From Anaerolineae bacterium (lineage in GTDB: Bacteria; Chloroflexota; Anaerolineae; J102): a stretch of 7,235 bases of DNA. The translations under genes and the position numbers were made by a program. Of this stretch, positions 1 through 4,970 are shown one piece after another. The notes beneath the pieces were generated by a model, which was given only the letters and a program-made list of their open reading frames with translations, made no database searches and was not told the origin of the DNA. The stretch is taken from NCBI GenBank assembly GCA_015493675.1, contig WGCR01000351.1, forward strand, positions 1 to 7,235. Reading direction: 5' to 3'. Positions within the stretch are counted from its first letter, which is position 1, and each line of letters begins with the position of its first letter.

Positions 1-44
1 CGTATCTCTTTGGCTGTCAATTGAGCTTGCTGTATCATGTGGAT

Positions 45-103
45 TGTCCTGCTGAGTAGTAAGTTGGGCTGTTCACCCCATTATTCAACTACTCGGCAGG
101 ACA
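45..103. repeat. Imperfect inverted repeat, 16-bp arms
   Basis: The left arm TGTCCTGCTGAGTAGT (45-60) is the reverse complement of the right arm ACTACTCGGCAGGACA (88-103) except at one position. That position would be a U-G wobble pair in plus-strand RNA. The 27-base loop can form a smaller stem, TGGG (65-68) with CCCA (77-80). No T-run follows the right arm, so it is not a canonical intrinsic terminator. It could be a structured RNA element, a repetitive extragenic palindrome, or the ends of a very small mobile element. I see no flanking target duplication. Confidence 0.6.
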
Positions 104-264
104 CTTTGGAAAATCTTTCCTTCCGCTTGGCAAAATCGTGAAGTACTGATTTTGTTTGTCTATGTGATAAAAAGGTGGAAATTCTTGTAATTGCCCTGGA
201 TTTTAGCATAATGTTTCTTGATGGCAAAAAATATCGCGGTAATTTCCGAAGGTTTTTCGTGGGG

Positions 265-292
265 TTGTTCAAATCGTCAGAATGACTATAAT
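265..292 (+). promoter_or_regulatory. Sigma-70-like promoter for DUF2231-nfo
   Basis: A perfect -10 hexamer TATAAT lies at 287-292, and TTGTTC at 265-270 can serve as the -35 with a 16-base spacer. The -35 matches the consensus only in its first three bases. The transcript would begin near 299 and have a leader of about 28 bases. That leader carries the ribosome binding site GAGAGGTGATC (315-325), which is nearly fully complementary to the 16S rRNA 3' end, just before the ATG at 327. Confidence 0.6.
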
Positions 293-326
293 AATCATAC
301 CCCACACACCACAAGAGAGGTGATCC

Positions 327-767
327 ATGTTTAACCTCAACATTCCCGTCCATCCCAGCCTGGTGCATTTTCCCATCGCACTGCTGGTAGCGGGCGCCTT
401 CGCCGCCATCCTGTTTCGGCTGATCCACAAGCCCCAGGCCGAGTTATGGGGCGTTGCCAGTTTGCTGGCCGGATGGGTATTGACTCTTCCCGCCCTCATC
501 ACCGGCCTCATTGATAAAAACGCCATCTCCCCCGATTCGCCCGCCGATCCGGTGGTTAATCTGCACACGACCTTGATGATCGCTATGTGGATCATTTTTG
601 GCCTGGCCCTGTATCTGTACTATGTGTGGCGGAAGAAAGATCAACTGACTGGCGGCAAAGTTTGGATTTGGTTCGGACTGTTGTTGCTGGCAGTCATCCT
701 CATCACCCTGGCCGGACATCAGGGCGCCCGATTGGTCTACGAACTGGGCGTCGGCGGCCCGTCATAA
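327..767 (+). CDS. DUF2231 family membrane protein
   Basis: This is a 146-residue integral membrane protein of the DUF2231 family, whose biochemical role is unknown. The family hallmark HPSLVHFPIALL is at residues 9-20, at the start of the first helix. The C-terminal hallmark GHQGARLVYELGVG is at 130-143. Four hydrophobic segments are visible at about 15-32, 40-62, 81-101 and 112-130. Histidines at 9, 14, 80 and 131 lie at membrane borders, where the family tends to conserve them. A metal or cofactor role is possible but is only an inference. The start at 327 is supported by the very strong Shine-Dalgarno GAGAGGTGATC directly upstream and the promoter at 265-292. The length is normal for the family. 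The gap of 33 bases to nfo, with no terminator visible, suggests co-transcription. Confidence 0.88.
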   Translation: MFNLNIPVHPSLVHFPIALLVAGAFAAILFRLIHKPQAELWGVASLLAGWVLTLPALITGLIDKNAISPDSPADPVVNLHTTLMIAMWIIFGLALYLYYVWRKKDQLTGGKVWIWFGLLLLAVILITLAGHQGARLVYELGVGGPS

Positions 768-800
768 TCACCTCCCTCAATTTCTCCTCCGGAGTTTTCT

Positions 801-1655
801 ATGTCCCCGCGTTTTGGCGCACACATGAGCACGGCTGGCGGCGTCAGCAAAGCTTTCGATCGGGCCGAGTCTGTCGGCTGCGACGCCATGCAGATTTTTA
901 CCCGCAACAACAACCGTTGGGCCACCAAGCCCCTGGATGAAAAAGAAATCGCCCGCTGGCATGAGCGCTGGCAAACAAGTGACGTACGCCCGGTCGTATC
1001 TCACGCCTCCTATCTGATCAACCTGGCCTCTTCTGATGACGCCTTGTGGCAAAAATCCATTGATGCGTTTGTGGATGAACTGGAACGGGCGGAAGCGTTG
1101 GGACTATTGGGGGTGGTGCTGCACCCCGGGTCTCCCAAGGATGATGGCGAAGCCTATGGCGTCGACCGCATCGCCCGCGGCCTGGATATCTGCCACGAGC
1201 GCACAGTCGGTTTCAAGACTCTGACCCTGCTGGAAACCACCGCGGGGACGGGCAGACATCTGGGCTATCGGTTTCAGCAGTTAGGGGCGATGCGCGAGGC
1301 CGCGGCCGCGCCCCAACGTATCGCCATTTGTTTCGACACCTGCCATGTCTTTGCCGCCGGCTACGAAATCCGCACGCCCGAAGGCTACGCCCACACCATG
1401 TCCGAATTCGATAAGCATATCGGTCTGGAGCTGCTGCGTTGTTTCCATTTCAACGACAGCAAATTCGATCTCGGCTCCCGCAAAGATCGACATGAGCACA
1501 TCGGCCAGGGCTTCATTGGACTGGAAGGCTTCCGCAACATCATCAACGATCCTCGTTTTGAGCAGATTCCCATGTTGCTGGAAACGCCCAAAAGCAAAGA
1601 TTTGCACGAGGACGTGGAGAATCTGGCCGTGCTCAGGAGTTTGGTGGCAAAATAG
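801..1655 (+). CDS. nfo: Endonuclease IV (AP endonuclease)
   Basis: This is a complete 284-residue endonuclease IV. It cleaves the phosphodiester bond 5' of abasic sites and removes 3'-blocking groups during base-excision repair in the cytoplasm. The protein is a TIM barrel with three metal ions, normally zinc. All nine ligands known from E. coli Nfo appear with almost identical numbering: His68, His108, Glu145, Asp179, His182, His216, Asp229, His231 and Glu261. Signature stretches are GAHMSTAGG (6-14), LLETTAGTG (143-151), FDTCHVFAAGY (178-188), HFNDSK (216-221), DRHEHIGQG (229-237) and MLLETPK (258-264). A CCGGAG ribosome binding site (789-794) precedes the ATG by six bases. It probably shares a transcript with the DUF2231 gene, and a large hairpin follows 11 bases after the stop. 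The protein looks fully functional. Confidence 0.97.
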   Translation: MSPRFGAHMSTAGGVSKAFDRAESVGCDAMQIFTRNNNRWATKPLDEKEIARWHERWQTSDVRPVVSHASYLINLASSDDALWQKSIDAFVDELERAEALGLLGVVLHPGSPKDDGEAYGVDRIARGLDICHERTVGFKTLTLLETTAGTGRHLGYRFQQLGAMREAAAAPQRIAICFDTCHVFAAGYEIRTPEGYAHTMSEFDKHIGLELLRCFHFNDSKFDLGSRKDRHEHIGQGFIGLEGFRNIINDPRFEQIPMLLETPKSKDLHEDVENLAVLRSLVAK

Positions 1656-1666
1656 CAAAGATAGAA

Positions 1667-1737
1667 GCGGGTCGGGCGAAGAAACCCCGGTGACGATGAT
1701 GCGGCAGTCCCCCGACTGCACGTTTCGCCCGACCCGC
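1667..1737. terminator. Nested hairpin between convergent genes
   Basis: A perfect 14-bp inverted repeat pairs GCGGGTCGGGCGAA (1667-1680) with TTCGCCCGACCCGC (1724-1737). Inside its 43-base loop is a second hairpin, GCAGTC-CCCC-GACTGC (1704-1719). It occupies nearly the whole gap between the stop of nfo (1655) and the stop of the convergent gene (1747), so a bidirectional terminator is the natural reading. The following T-runs are weak: GTTTC on the plus strand and TTCTATCTTTG on the minus strand. It may therefore act partly as an mRNA 3'-end stabiliser or be a dispersed palindromic repeat. Confidence 0.65.
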
Positions 1738-1746
1738 GTTTCCCCC

Positions 1747-2034
1747 TCAGGCGGCGATGCGGGCGGCCAGGCGTTCCACAGCCAGACCCAGACGGGTGCG
1801 CCACGGCGCCCGCACCAGCGACCAGCGCTGCAATCGCTGATCGAAATGCAGAATGAATCCTTTGCCTCTGCTGCGAACCTTGTAGACGCGCCGCCCGCTG
1901 TGCTTGCCCGGCGAACTGCGCCAGATGCGTTCGATGACGTCGATGTGATAAGTCTTTCCCTGCCAGCGAAACAGGCCGGGAGCGCCGAATCGGTTGACTT
2001 GCACAATGATATGTTCAGATTGGGGATGAGTCAT
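1747..2034 (-). CDS. Hypothetical small basic protein, possibly DUF6504-like
   Basis: This is a 95-residue soluble protein that I do not firmly recognise. The core from about residue 20 to 75 alternates hydrophobic and aromatic residues (LFRWQGKTYHI, then VYKVRS, then GFILHFD and RWSLV), which suggests a compact beta-sheet fold. The spacing loosely recalls the DUF6504 family, but I could not test this. The rest is rich in Arg and Lys, with a C-terminal helix ending ARIAA, so nucleic-acid contact is possible. The start at 2034 is chosen because AGAGG (minus strand, 2041-2045) lies about six bases upstream. An upstream in-frame ATG at 2139 would overlap the preceding gene by 56 bases in another frame. 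It is the last gene of the translocase operon, 49 bases after its neighbour, and is followed by the nested hairpin. Confidence 0.6.
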   Translation of the reverse strand: MTHPQSEHIIVQVNRFGAPGLFRWQGKTYHIDVIERIWRSSPGKHSGRRVYKVRSRGKGFILHFDQRLQRWSLVRAPWRTRLGLAVERLAARIAA

Positions 2035-2083
2035 GATGCGCCTCTGAATGGTAACTGTTGCGGAAATTGATCGTTGTTTATGA

Positions 2084-2482
2084 TTAGCAGGCAGCGGCCC
2101 ATTCTTCGTCGCTGATCTCCAGGCGTTCGGTATCTTCATAGCCCATCAGATGAAATTTGCGGGGCGTCGAACGGCTGGGCGGGGGCAGAATGCCCGGCTG
2201 CGCCTGCGGCGGCTGTTGCTGGGATTGAAAATATTGCGGGGGCATCATGCCGCCGCTGACCACCACGACCGGCGGCTGCTGGACGCCCTGTTGGGGATGA
2301 ATCATCGCCTCCTGATTTTTTTTCATCAGAAAAGCAACCAGCGCAATGGTGGGGAGAACGGCAATCATGCCCAGAATCGCCCCCACGATGATGGAAAGCG
2401 CATCGGTGCTTAGCCTGAACCCGACAACCGCTGTCATGATGGCTGCCATGACAATGGCTGCAATGGCGATTGTTTTTTTCAT
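2084..2482 (-). CDS. Small membrane protein with Pro/Gln-rich tail
   Basis: This is a 132-residue protein of no recognised family. It starts MKKTIAIAA and has two strongly hydrophobic segments, about 4-21 and 29-52, consistent with a two-helix membrane hairpin. Alternatively the first could be an uncleaved signal anchor. MKKNQ follows the second helix, favouring that end in the cytoplasm. Residues 59-104 form a low-complexity linker rich in Pro and Gln (QQQPPQAQPG, PPPSRS). The last 25 residues contain an acidic patch (YEDTERLEISDEEW) resembling a short interaction motif. The minus-strand ribosome binding site AAGGAG (2489-2494) is six bases from the ATG. The ATG overlaps the translocase stop as ATGA, so the two are translationally coupled. 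An inferred role is to hold or recruit the membrane-domain-less translocase at the membrane; nothing in the sequence proves this. Confidence 0.75.
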   Translation of the reverse strand: MKKTIAIAAIVMAAIMTAVVGFRLSTDALSIIVGAILGMIAVLPTIALVAFLMKKNQEAMIHPQQGVQQPPVVVVSGGMMPPQYFQSQQQPPQAQPGILPPPSRSTPRKFHLMGYEDTERLEISDEEWAAAC

Positions 2483-3573
2483 GAGTGGCTCCTTGAGGGG
2501 GAATGGCGGGGAATGGGGCTTGCTGGAGCGGAACGCTCGGGATAGTTGGAATAATCGCCATGCCGCCAGCGTCCGGTTTCGGCACTGATCAAACGCCTGA
2601 TTTCTTCATCGCTGGCATAGGCGGCCTGGAATCGCACCATCTCTTGGCGGGCCGCCAACAGGAAATCGCCGCGACCACGCAGCCGGTTAGCGCCGCTGCC
2701 CGCTATGCCCGTGGCGACTTTGGCGTCCTCGGGCGTGGTCACTGCGCCCACCAGCCGTACAGGCAGATTGGCCTTGATCAGTCCGCCCACGATGGCCGCA
2801 GCCGGGCGTTGCGTGGCCAGGATGACATGAACGCCCGCTTCGCGGCCCCGCTGGGTGAGCCGCGTCAGCGCCCGTTCCACCCGTTTTCCCGCCACCATGC
2901 GCAAGTCCGCCAGCTCATCGATGACGATGACGATGGCGGGACGACTGATTCGCAGCCGGTCCCGACGTTCCATTTCCACCACCAGCCCTTCCAGCAAATC
3001 GATGGCCCGTTTCGGATCGCTCTCGATGGGGCGCAGCAGATGCGGGACATCCGCCAGAGCGGCCATGCCACGGGCCTTGGGATCGATGATGGCCAACTGC
3101 AACTTGCTCTGGGGATTGTAAAGCGCCAGACTGAGAATCAGCGTCTTCAGCAAAATCGTTTTGCCGGAGCCGGTGGTCCCCGCCACCAGGATATGCGCCA
3201 CATCGGGACTGGTGATATTCAGCAGCAGCGGCGCGCCATCCTCATCCACGCCCAGGATAGCCGTGAGCGGCGGGATTCTTTTCAGGCGTTTGCGCAACAC
3301 ATCGAATCGCACCACCGCCAGATCGGAACGGGGCACTTCCACCCGGATAGCATCGCCCTTGCGATAAACCCGGATGTCGGGCACGCCCAGGCGCATGGCC
3401 ACCTCCTCGCGCAGCGCCAGCACCTTCTGCACCCGCGTCTCGATGGATGTCGTCAGATCGAAACGAACGAAACGGGGAGTGACCGTGCCGCCCCAGACTT
3501 TACTCTGGATTTTGTGCGCCGCCAGAACAGATTCGATCACATCCGCCTGGCGGTTCAGGTTGAACTTTTTCAT
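2479..3573 (-). CDS. Compact FtsK/SpoIIIE-type DNA translocase
   Basis: This is a 364-residue ATPase of the FtsK/HerA superfamily, expected to move double-stranded DNA through a hexameric ring. Residues 1-80 resemble the FtsK alpha domain (GGTVTPRFVRFDL 28-40, GDAIRVEVPR 73-82). The motor core then shows Walker A GTTGSGKT (132-139), IDPKARGMAALADVPHLL (163-180), Walker B VIVIDELADL (215-224), ATQRPAAAIVGGLIKANLPVR (253-273) and GRGDFLL (300-306). It lacks the N-terminal membrane helices of cell-division FtsK and the C-terminal gamma winged-helix domain that reads KOPS/SRS sites, ending instead in a roughly 35-residue Pro/Ser/Arg tail. Such compact forms are common in mobile elements and in accessory chromosomal loci. 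I chose the ATG at 3573, nine bases after AGAGG (3583-3587). A TTG at 3582 is in frame but sits directly against that site. It is first in a three-gene operon and is not the cell-division ftsK. Confidence 0.88.
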   Translation of the reverse strand: MKKFNLNRQADVIESVLAAHKIQSKVWGGTVTPRFVRFDLTTSIETRVQKVLALREEVAMRLGVPDIRVYRKGDAIRVEVPRSDLAVVRFDVLRKRLKRIPPLTAILGVDEDGAPLLLNITSPDVAHILVAGTTGSGKTILLKTLILSLALYNPQSKLQLAIIDPKARGMAALADVPHLLRPIESDPKRAIDLLEGLVVEMERRDRLRISRPAIVIVIDELADLRMVAGKRVERALTRLTQRGREAGVHVILATQRPAAAIVGGLIKANLPVRLVGAVTTPEDAKVATGIAGSGANRLRGRGDFLLAARQEMVRFQAAYASDEEIRRLISAETGRWRHGDYSNYPERSAPASPIPRHSPSRSHS

Positions 3574-3597
3574 TGTGAGCAACCTCTGCCAAGGGAT

Positions 3598-3618
3598 AAA
3601 AAGCCCGCATCCGCGGGC
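3598..3618 (-). terminator. Leader hairpin with T-run (terminator or attenuator)
   Basis: Read on the minus strand, GCCCGC-GGAT-GCGGGC (3618-3603) forms a six-bp, all G-C stem with a four-base loop, followed at once by TTTTT (3602-3598). This is a minimal intrinsic terminator. It lies downstream of the predicted operon promoter and upstream of the translocase ATG, so RNA started there could stop after about 55 bases. It may be an attenuator or a leftover terminator. I see no obvious alternative antiterminator pairing. Confidence 0.6.
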
Positions 3619-3642
3619 GAAAGAAAAATAAAACTGGAAACA

Positions 3643-3671
3643 ATGTTCTATTAATTGTTATTGTAGAACAT
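3643..3671. promoter_or_regulatory. Palindromic operator candidate
   Basis: The perfect inverted repeat ATGTTCTA (3643-3650) and TAGAACAT (3664-3671) has a 13-base AT-rich spacer. One arm overlaps the -10 hexamer of the translocase promoter and the other lies just beyond the expected transcription start, which is a classical repressor position. The GTTC/GAAC half-sites recall LexA-type boxes, but their orientation and spacing differ from the known Gram-positive (GAAC-N4-GTTC) and enterobacterial boxes. The regulator is therefore unknown. Confidence 0.5.
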
Positions 3672-3689
3672 AATTTCCCAAACCGTCAA
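3660..3689 (-). promoter_or_regulatory. Promoter of the translocase operon
   Basis: On the minus strand a -35 TTGACG (3689-3684) and a -10 TACAAT (3665-3660) are separated by 18 bases. Each matches the sigma-70 consensus at five of six positions. Transcription should start near 3653, giving a leader of about 80 bases before the ATG at 3573. The promoter lies downstream of the aldolase terminator, so the operon is independently transcribed. Confidence 0.6.
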
Positions 3690-3716
3690 CCCCATTTTTC
3701 CCAAACTTTTCCCAAA
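3674..3716. repeat. Three phased TTTCCCAAA direct repeats
   Basis: Perfect copies of TTTCCCAAA occur at 3674-3682, 3697-3705 and 3708-3716. Start-to-start distances are 23 and 11 bases, close to two turns and one turn of B-DNA. The first copy sits in the spacer between -35 and -10 of the translocase promoter, and the other two lie just upstream of the -35. The arrangement suggests cooperative binding by an unknown regulator, although short AT-flanked repeats can arise by chance. Confidence 0.5.
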
Positions 3717-3721
3717 TAATG

Positions 3722-3748
3722 AAAAACGCGGCCTCGCGGGCCGCGTTT
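3722..3748 (-). terminator. Intrinsic terminator of the aldolase gene
   Basis: On the minus strand the arm AAACGCGGCC (3748-3739), a five-base loop (3738-3734) and the arm GGCCGCGTTT (3733-3724) form a ten-bp stem. The T-run TTTTT spans 3726-3722. It begins 24 bases after the aldolase stop codon. This is the strongest terminator in the window. Confidence 0.85.
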
Positions 3749-3771
3749 GGTTGTTGAAATGACTTCCGCTA

Positions 3772-4827
3772 TCAGGCGATGGTGATAGCGTCGTCCAGAT
3801 AGACGTCCTGGATAGCGTTCAATAGTTTGACGCCCTCTTCCATCGGTTTCTGGAAGGCTTTGCGGCCCGAGATCAGCCCCATGCCGCCGGCGCGTTTGTT
3901 GATGACGGCTGTGCGCACGGCTTGCGCCAGATCATTTTCGCCCGAAGCGCCGCCGGAATTGATGAGACCGATGCGGCCCATGTAGCAGTTGGCAACCTGC
4001 CAGCGCACCAGATCGATGGGGTGATCGCTGGTCAGCTTGCTGTAGACCAGCGGATTGGTGCGACCGAAACCGATGGCGGTATAGCCGCCGTTATTGGTGG
4101 CCTGTTTCTGTTTGATGATGTCGGCTTCGATGGTGACGCCCAGGTGATTGGCCTGTCCCGTCAGGTCGGCGGAAGTATGGTAATCCACGCCGTCTTTCTT
4201 GAAAGCGTTATTGCGCAGATAAGCCCACAGCACCGTCACCATGCCCAGCTCATGCGCGCGGGCGAAAGCCTCGCTGACTTCCATGATCTGACGGCGGGAT
4301 TCTTCGGAGCCGTAGTAGATGGTGGCGCCGATAGCCACTGCGCCCATCTCAAAAGCCTGCTCCACCGAAGCGAACAGGGTTTGATCATATTTGGCCGGGT
4401 AGGTCAGCAGCTCGTTGTGATTGATCTTGACCAGGAAGGGGATCTTGTGGGCATATTTTCGGGACACGGAGCCCAGCACGCCCAGAGTGGAAGCGACAGC
4501 ATTGCAGCCGCCCTCGATGGCCAGCTCGACGATGGCTTCAGGATCAAAATAGATGGGATTGGGGGCGAAGGCGGATGCGCCGGAATGTTCGATTCCCTGA
4601 TCGACAGGCAGGATGGAGACATAGCCAGTGCCGGCCAGACGTCCGTGATCGAGAATCGTCTGCATATTGCGCAACACCGCGGGCGGGCGATCCATGGGCG
4701 CCATCAGCCGGTCCACATAGTCGGGGCCGGGCGCGTGGATCATCTCTTTGGGGATGCCCGCGCAGGTGTGGGTCAATAAACTCTCAGCCTCGTCTCCCAG
4801 CAGATTAAGGATCATTTCGTTTGTCAT
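3772..4827 (-). CDS. fbaB: Class I fructose-bisphosphate aldolase (FbaB/DhnA type)
   Basis: This is a 351-residue class I aldolase that interconverts fructose 1,6-bisphosphate with dihydroxyacetone phosphate and glyceraldehyde 3-phosphate by a Schiff-base mechanism. It closely resembles E. coli FbaB (350 residues) along its whole length. Shared stretches include RPPAVLRNMQT (47-57), GRLAGTGY (62-69), SILPVDQGIEHS (71-82), GATIYYGSEESRRQ (167-180), GMVTVLWAYLRN (195-206), ADLTGQANHLG (220-230) and the C-terminal VINKRAGGMGLI. Asp76 in the DQGIEH motif and Lys239 in DIIKQK fit the catalytic acid and Schiff-base lysine of the DhnA family. The start at 4827 matches the E. coli length and follows AAAGGAG by about ten bases. 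An in-frame upstream start at 4878 would add 17 uncharacteristic residues. It has its own terminator. A TAAAAT (4874-4869) may be its -10, but I see no good -35. Confidence 0.96.
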   Translation of the reverse strand: MTNEMILNLLGDEAESLLTHTCAGIPKEMIHAPGPDYVDRLMAPMDRPPAVLRNMQTILDHGRLAGTGYVSILPVDQGIEHSGASAFAPNPIYFDPEAIVELAIEGGCNAVASTLGVLGSVSRKYAHKIPFLVKINHNELLTYPAKYDQTLFASVEQAFEMGAVAIGATIYYGSEESRRQIMEVSEAFARAHELGMVTVLWAYLRNNAFKKDGVDYHTSADLTGQANHLGVTIEADIIKQKQATNNGGYTAIGFGRTNPLVYSKLTSDHPIDLVRWQVANCYMGRIGLINSGGASGENDLAQAVRTAVINKRAGGMGLISGRKAFQKPMEEGVKLLNAIQDVYLDDAITIA

Positions 4828-4865
4828 TTTATCTTGCTCCTTTGTTGTCAAAATAGTGTCTTTAG

Positions 4866-4878
4866 ATGATTTTATCAT
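4866..4878. promoter_or_regulatory. Small palindrome upstream of fbaB
   Basis: ATGAT-TTT-ATCAT is a perfect 13-base palindrome about 40 bases before the aldolase ATG, overlapping a TAAAAT that could be its -10. It may be an operator. In this AT-rich gap (4828-4970) it could also be chance. No terminator for the upstream MFS gene is clear in the gap; the only other structure is a four-bp stem GCCG-AAA-CGGC at 4881-4891. Confidence 0.25.
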
Positions 4879-4970
4879 TTGCCGAAACGGCGTTTATTTC
4901 TTCCGCAAGTGTATCATTTTATTGGAATTGGAGGCAATAATCGGGCGGTTCGATGAACTGCCTGTGCGTT

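Larger units (their letters stand above)
1..326. other. Gene-free leader region
   Basis: I find no convincing coding region here. The reverse-strand open frame running through 81-428 lacks recognisable motifs, has no family resemblance I can see, and its 5' part lies antisense to the DUF2231 gene. The stretch is more AT-rich than the genes. It holds a long inverted repeat (45-103), a small perfect palindrome GGAAA-ATC-TTTCC (108-120), and a promoter (265-292) followed by a strong ribosome binding site. No tRNA-like or CRISPR-like pattern was seen. Confidence 0.6.

Noticed and set aside
81..428. Minus-strand open frame of 115 codons in the left region
   Set aside because: It begins inside the DUF2231 gene on the opposite strand, lacks motifs, and crosses a clear plus-strand promoter and ribosome binding site.
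1281..2070. Overlapping 241-codon open frames on both strands across the nfo 3' end
   Set aside because: Both run through the nfo coding sequence and the convergent hairpin in other frames, and their composition looks like codon-bias shadows.
2035..2139. Upstream start extending the 95-residue protein by 35 residues
   Set aside because: It would overlap the end of the membrane-protein gene by 56 bases in another frame. A ribosome binding site is present just before the ATG at 2034.
2503..3654. Long plus-strand open frame (383 codons) opposite the translocase gene
   Set aside because: It is a shadow of the minus-strand gene, with a His/Gln/Arg-rich low-complexity translation and no motif. 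The opposite strand encodes clear FtsK Walker motifs.
3643..3671. LexA/SOS box at the translocase promoter
   Set aside because: The GTTC and GAAC half-sites are present, but their order and 17-base separation do not match the SOS boxes I know. It is kept only as an operator for an unknown regulator.
3922..4779. Plus-strand open frame (285 codons) opposite the aldolase
   Set aside because: It is antisense to a gene that matches E. coli FbaB throughout. The translation has no recognisable domain and no plausible ribosome binding site was seen.
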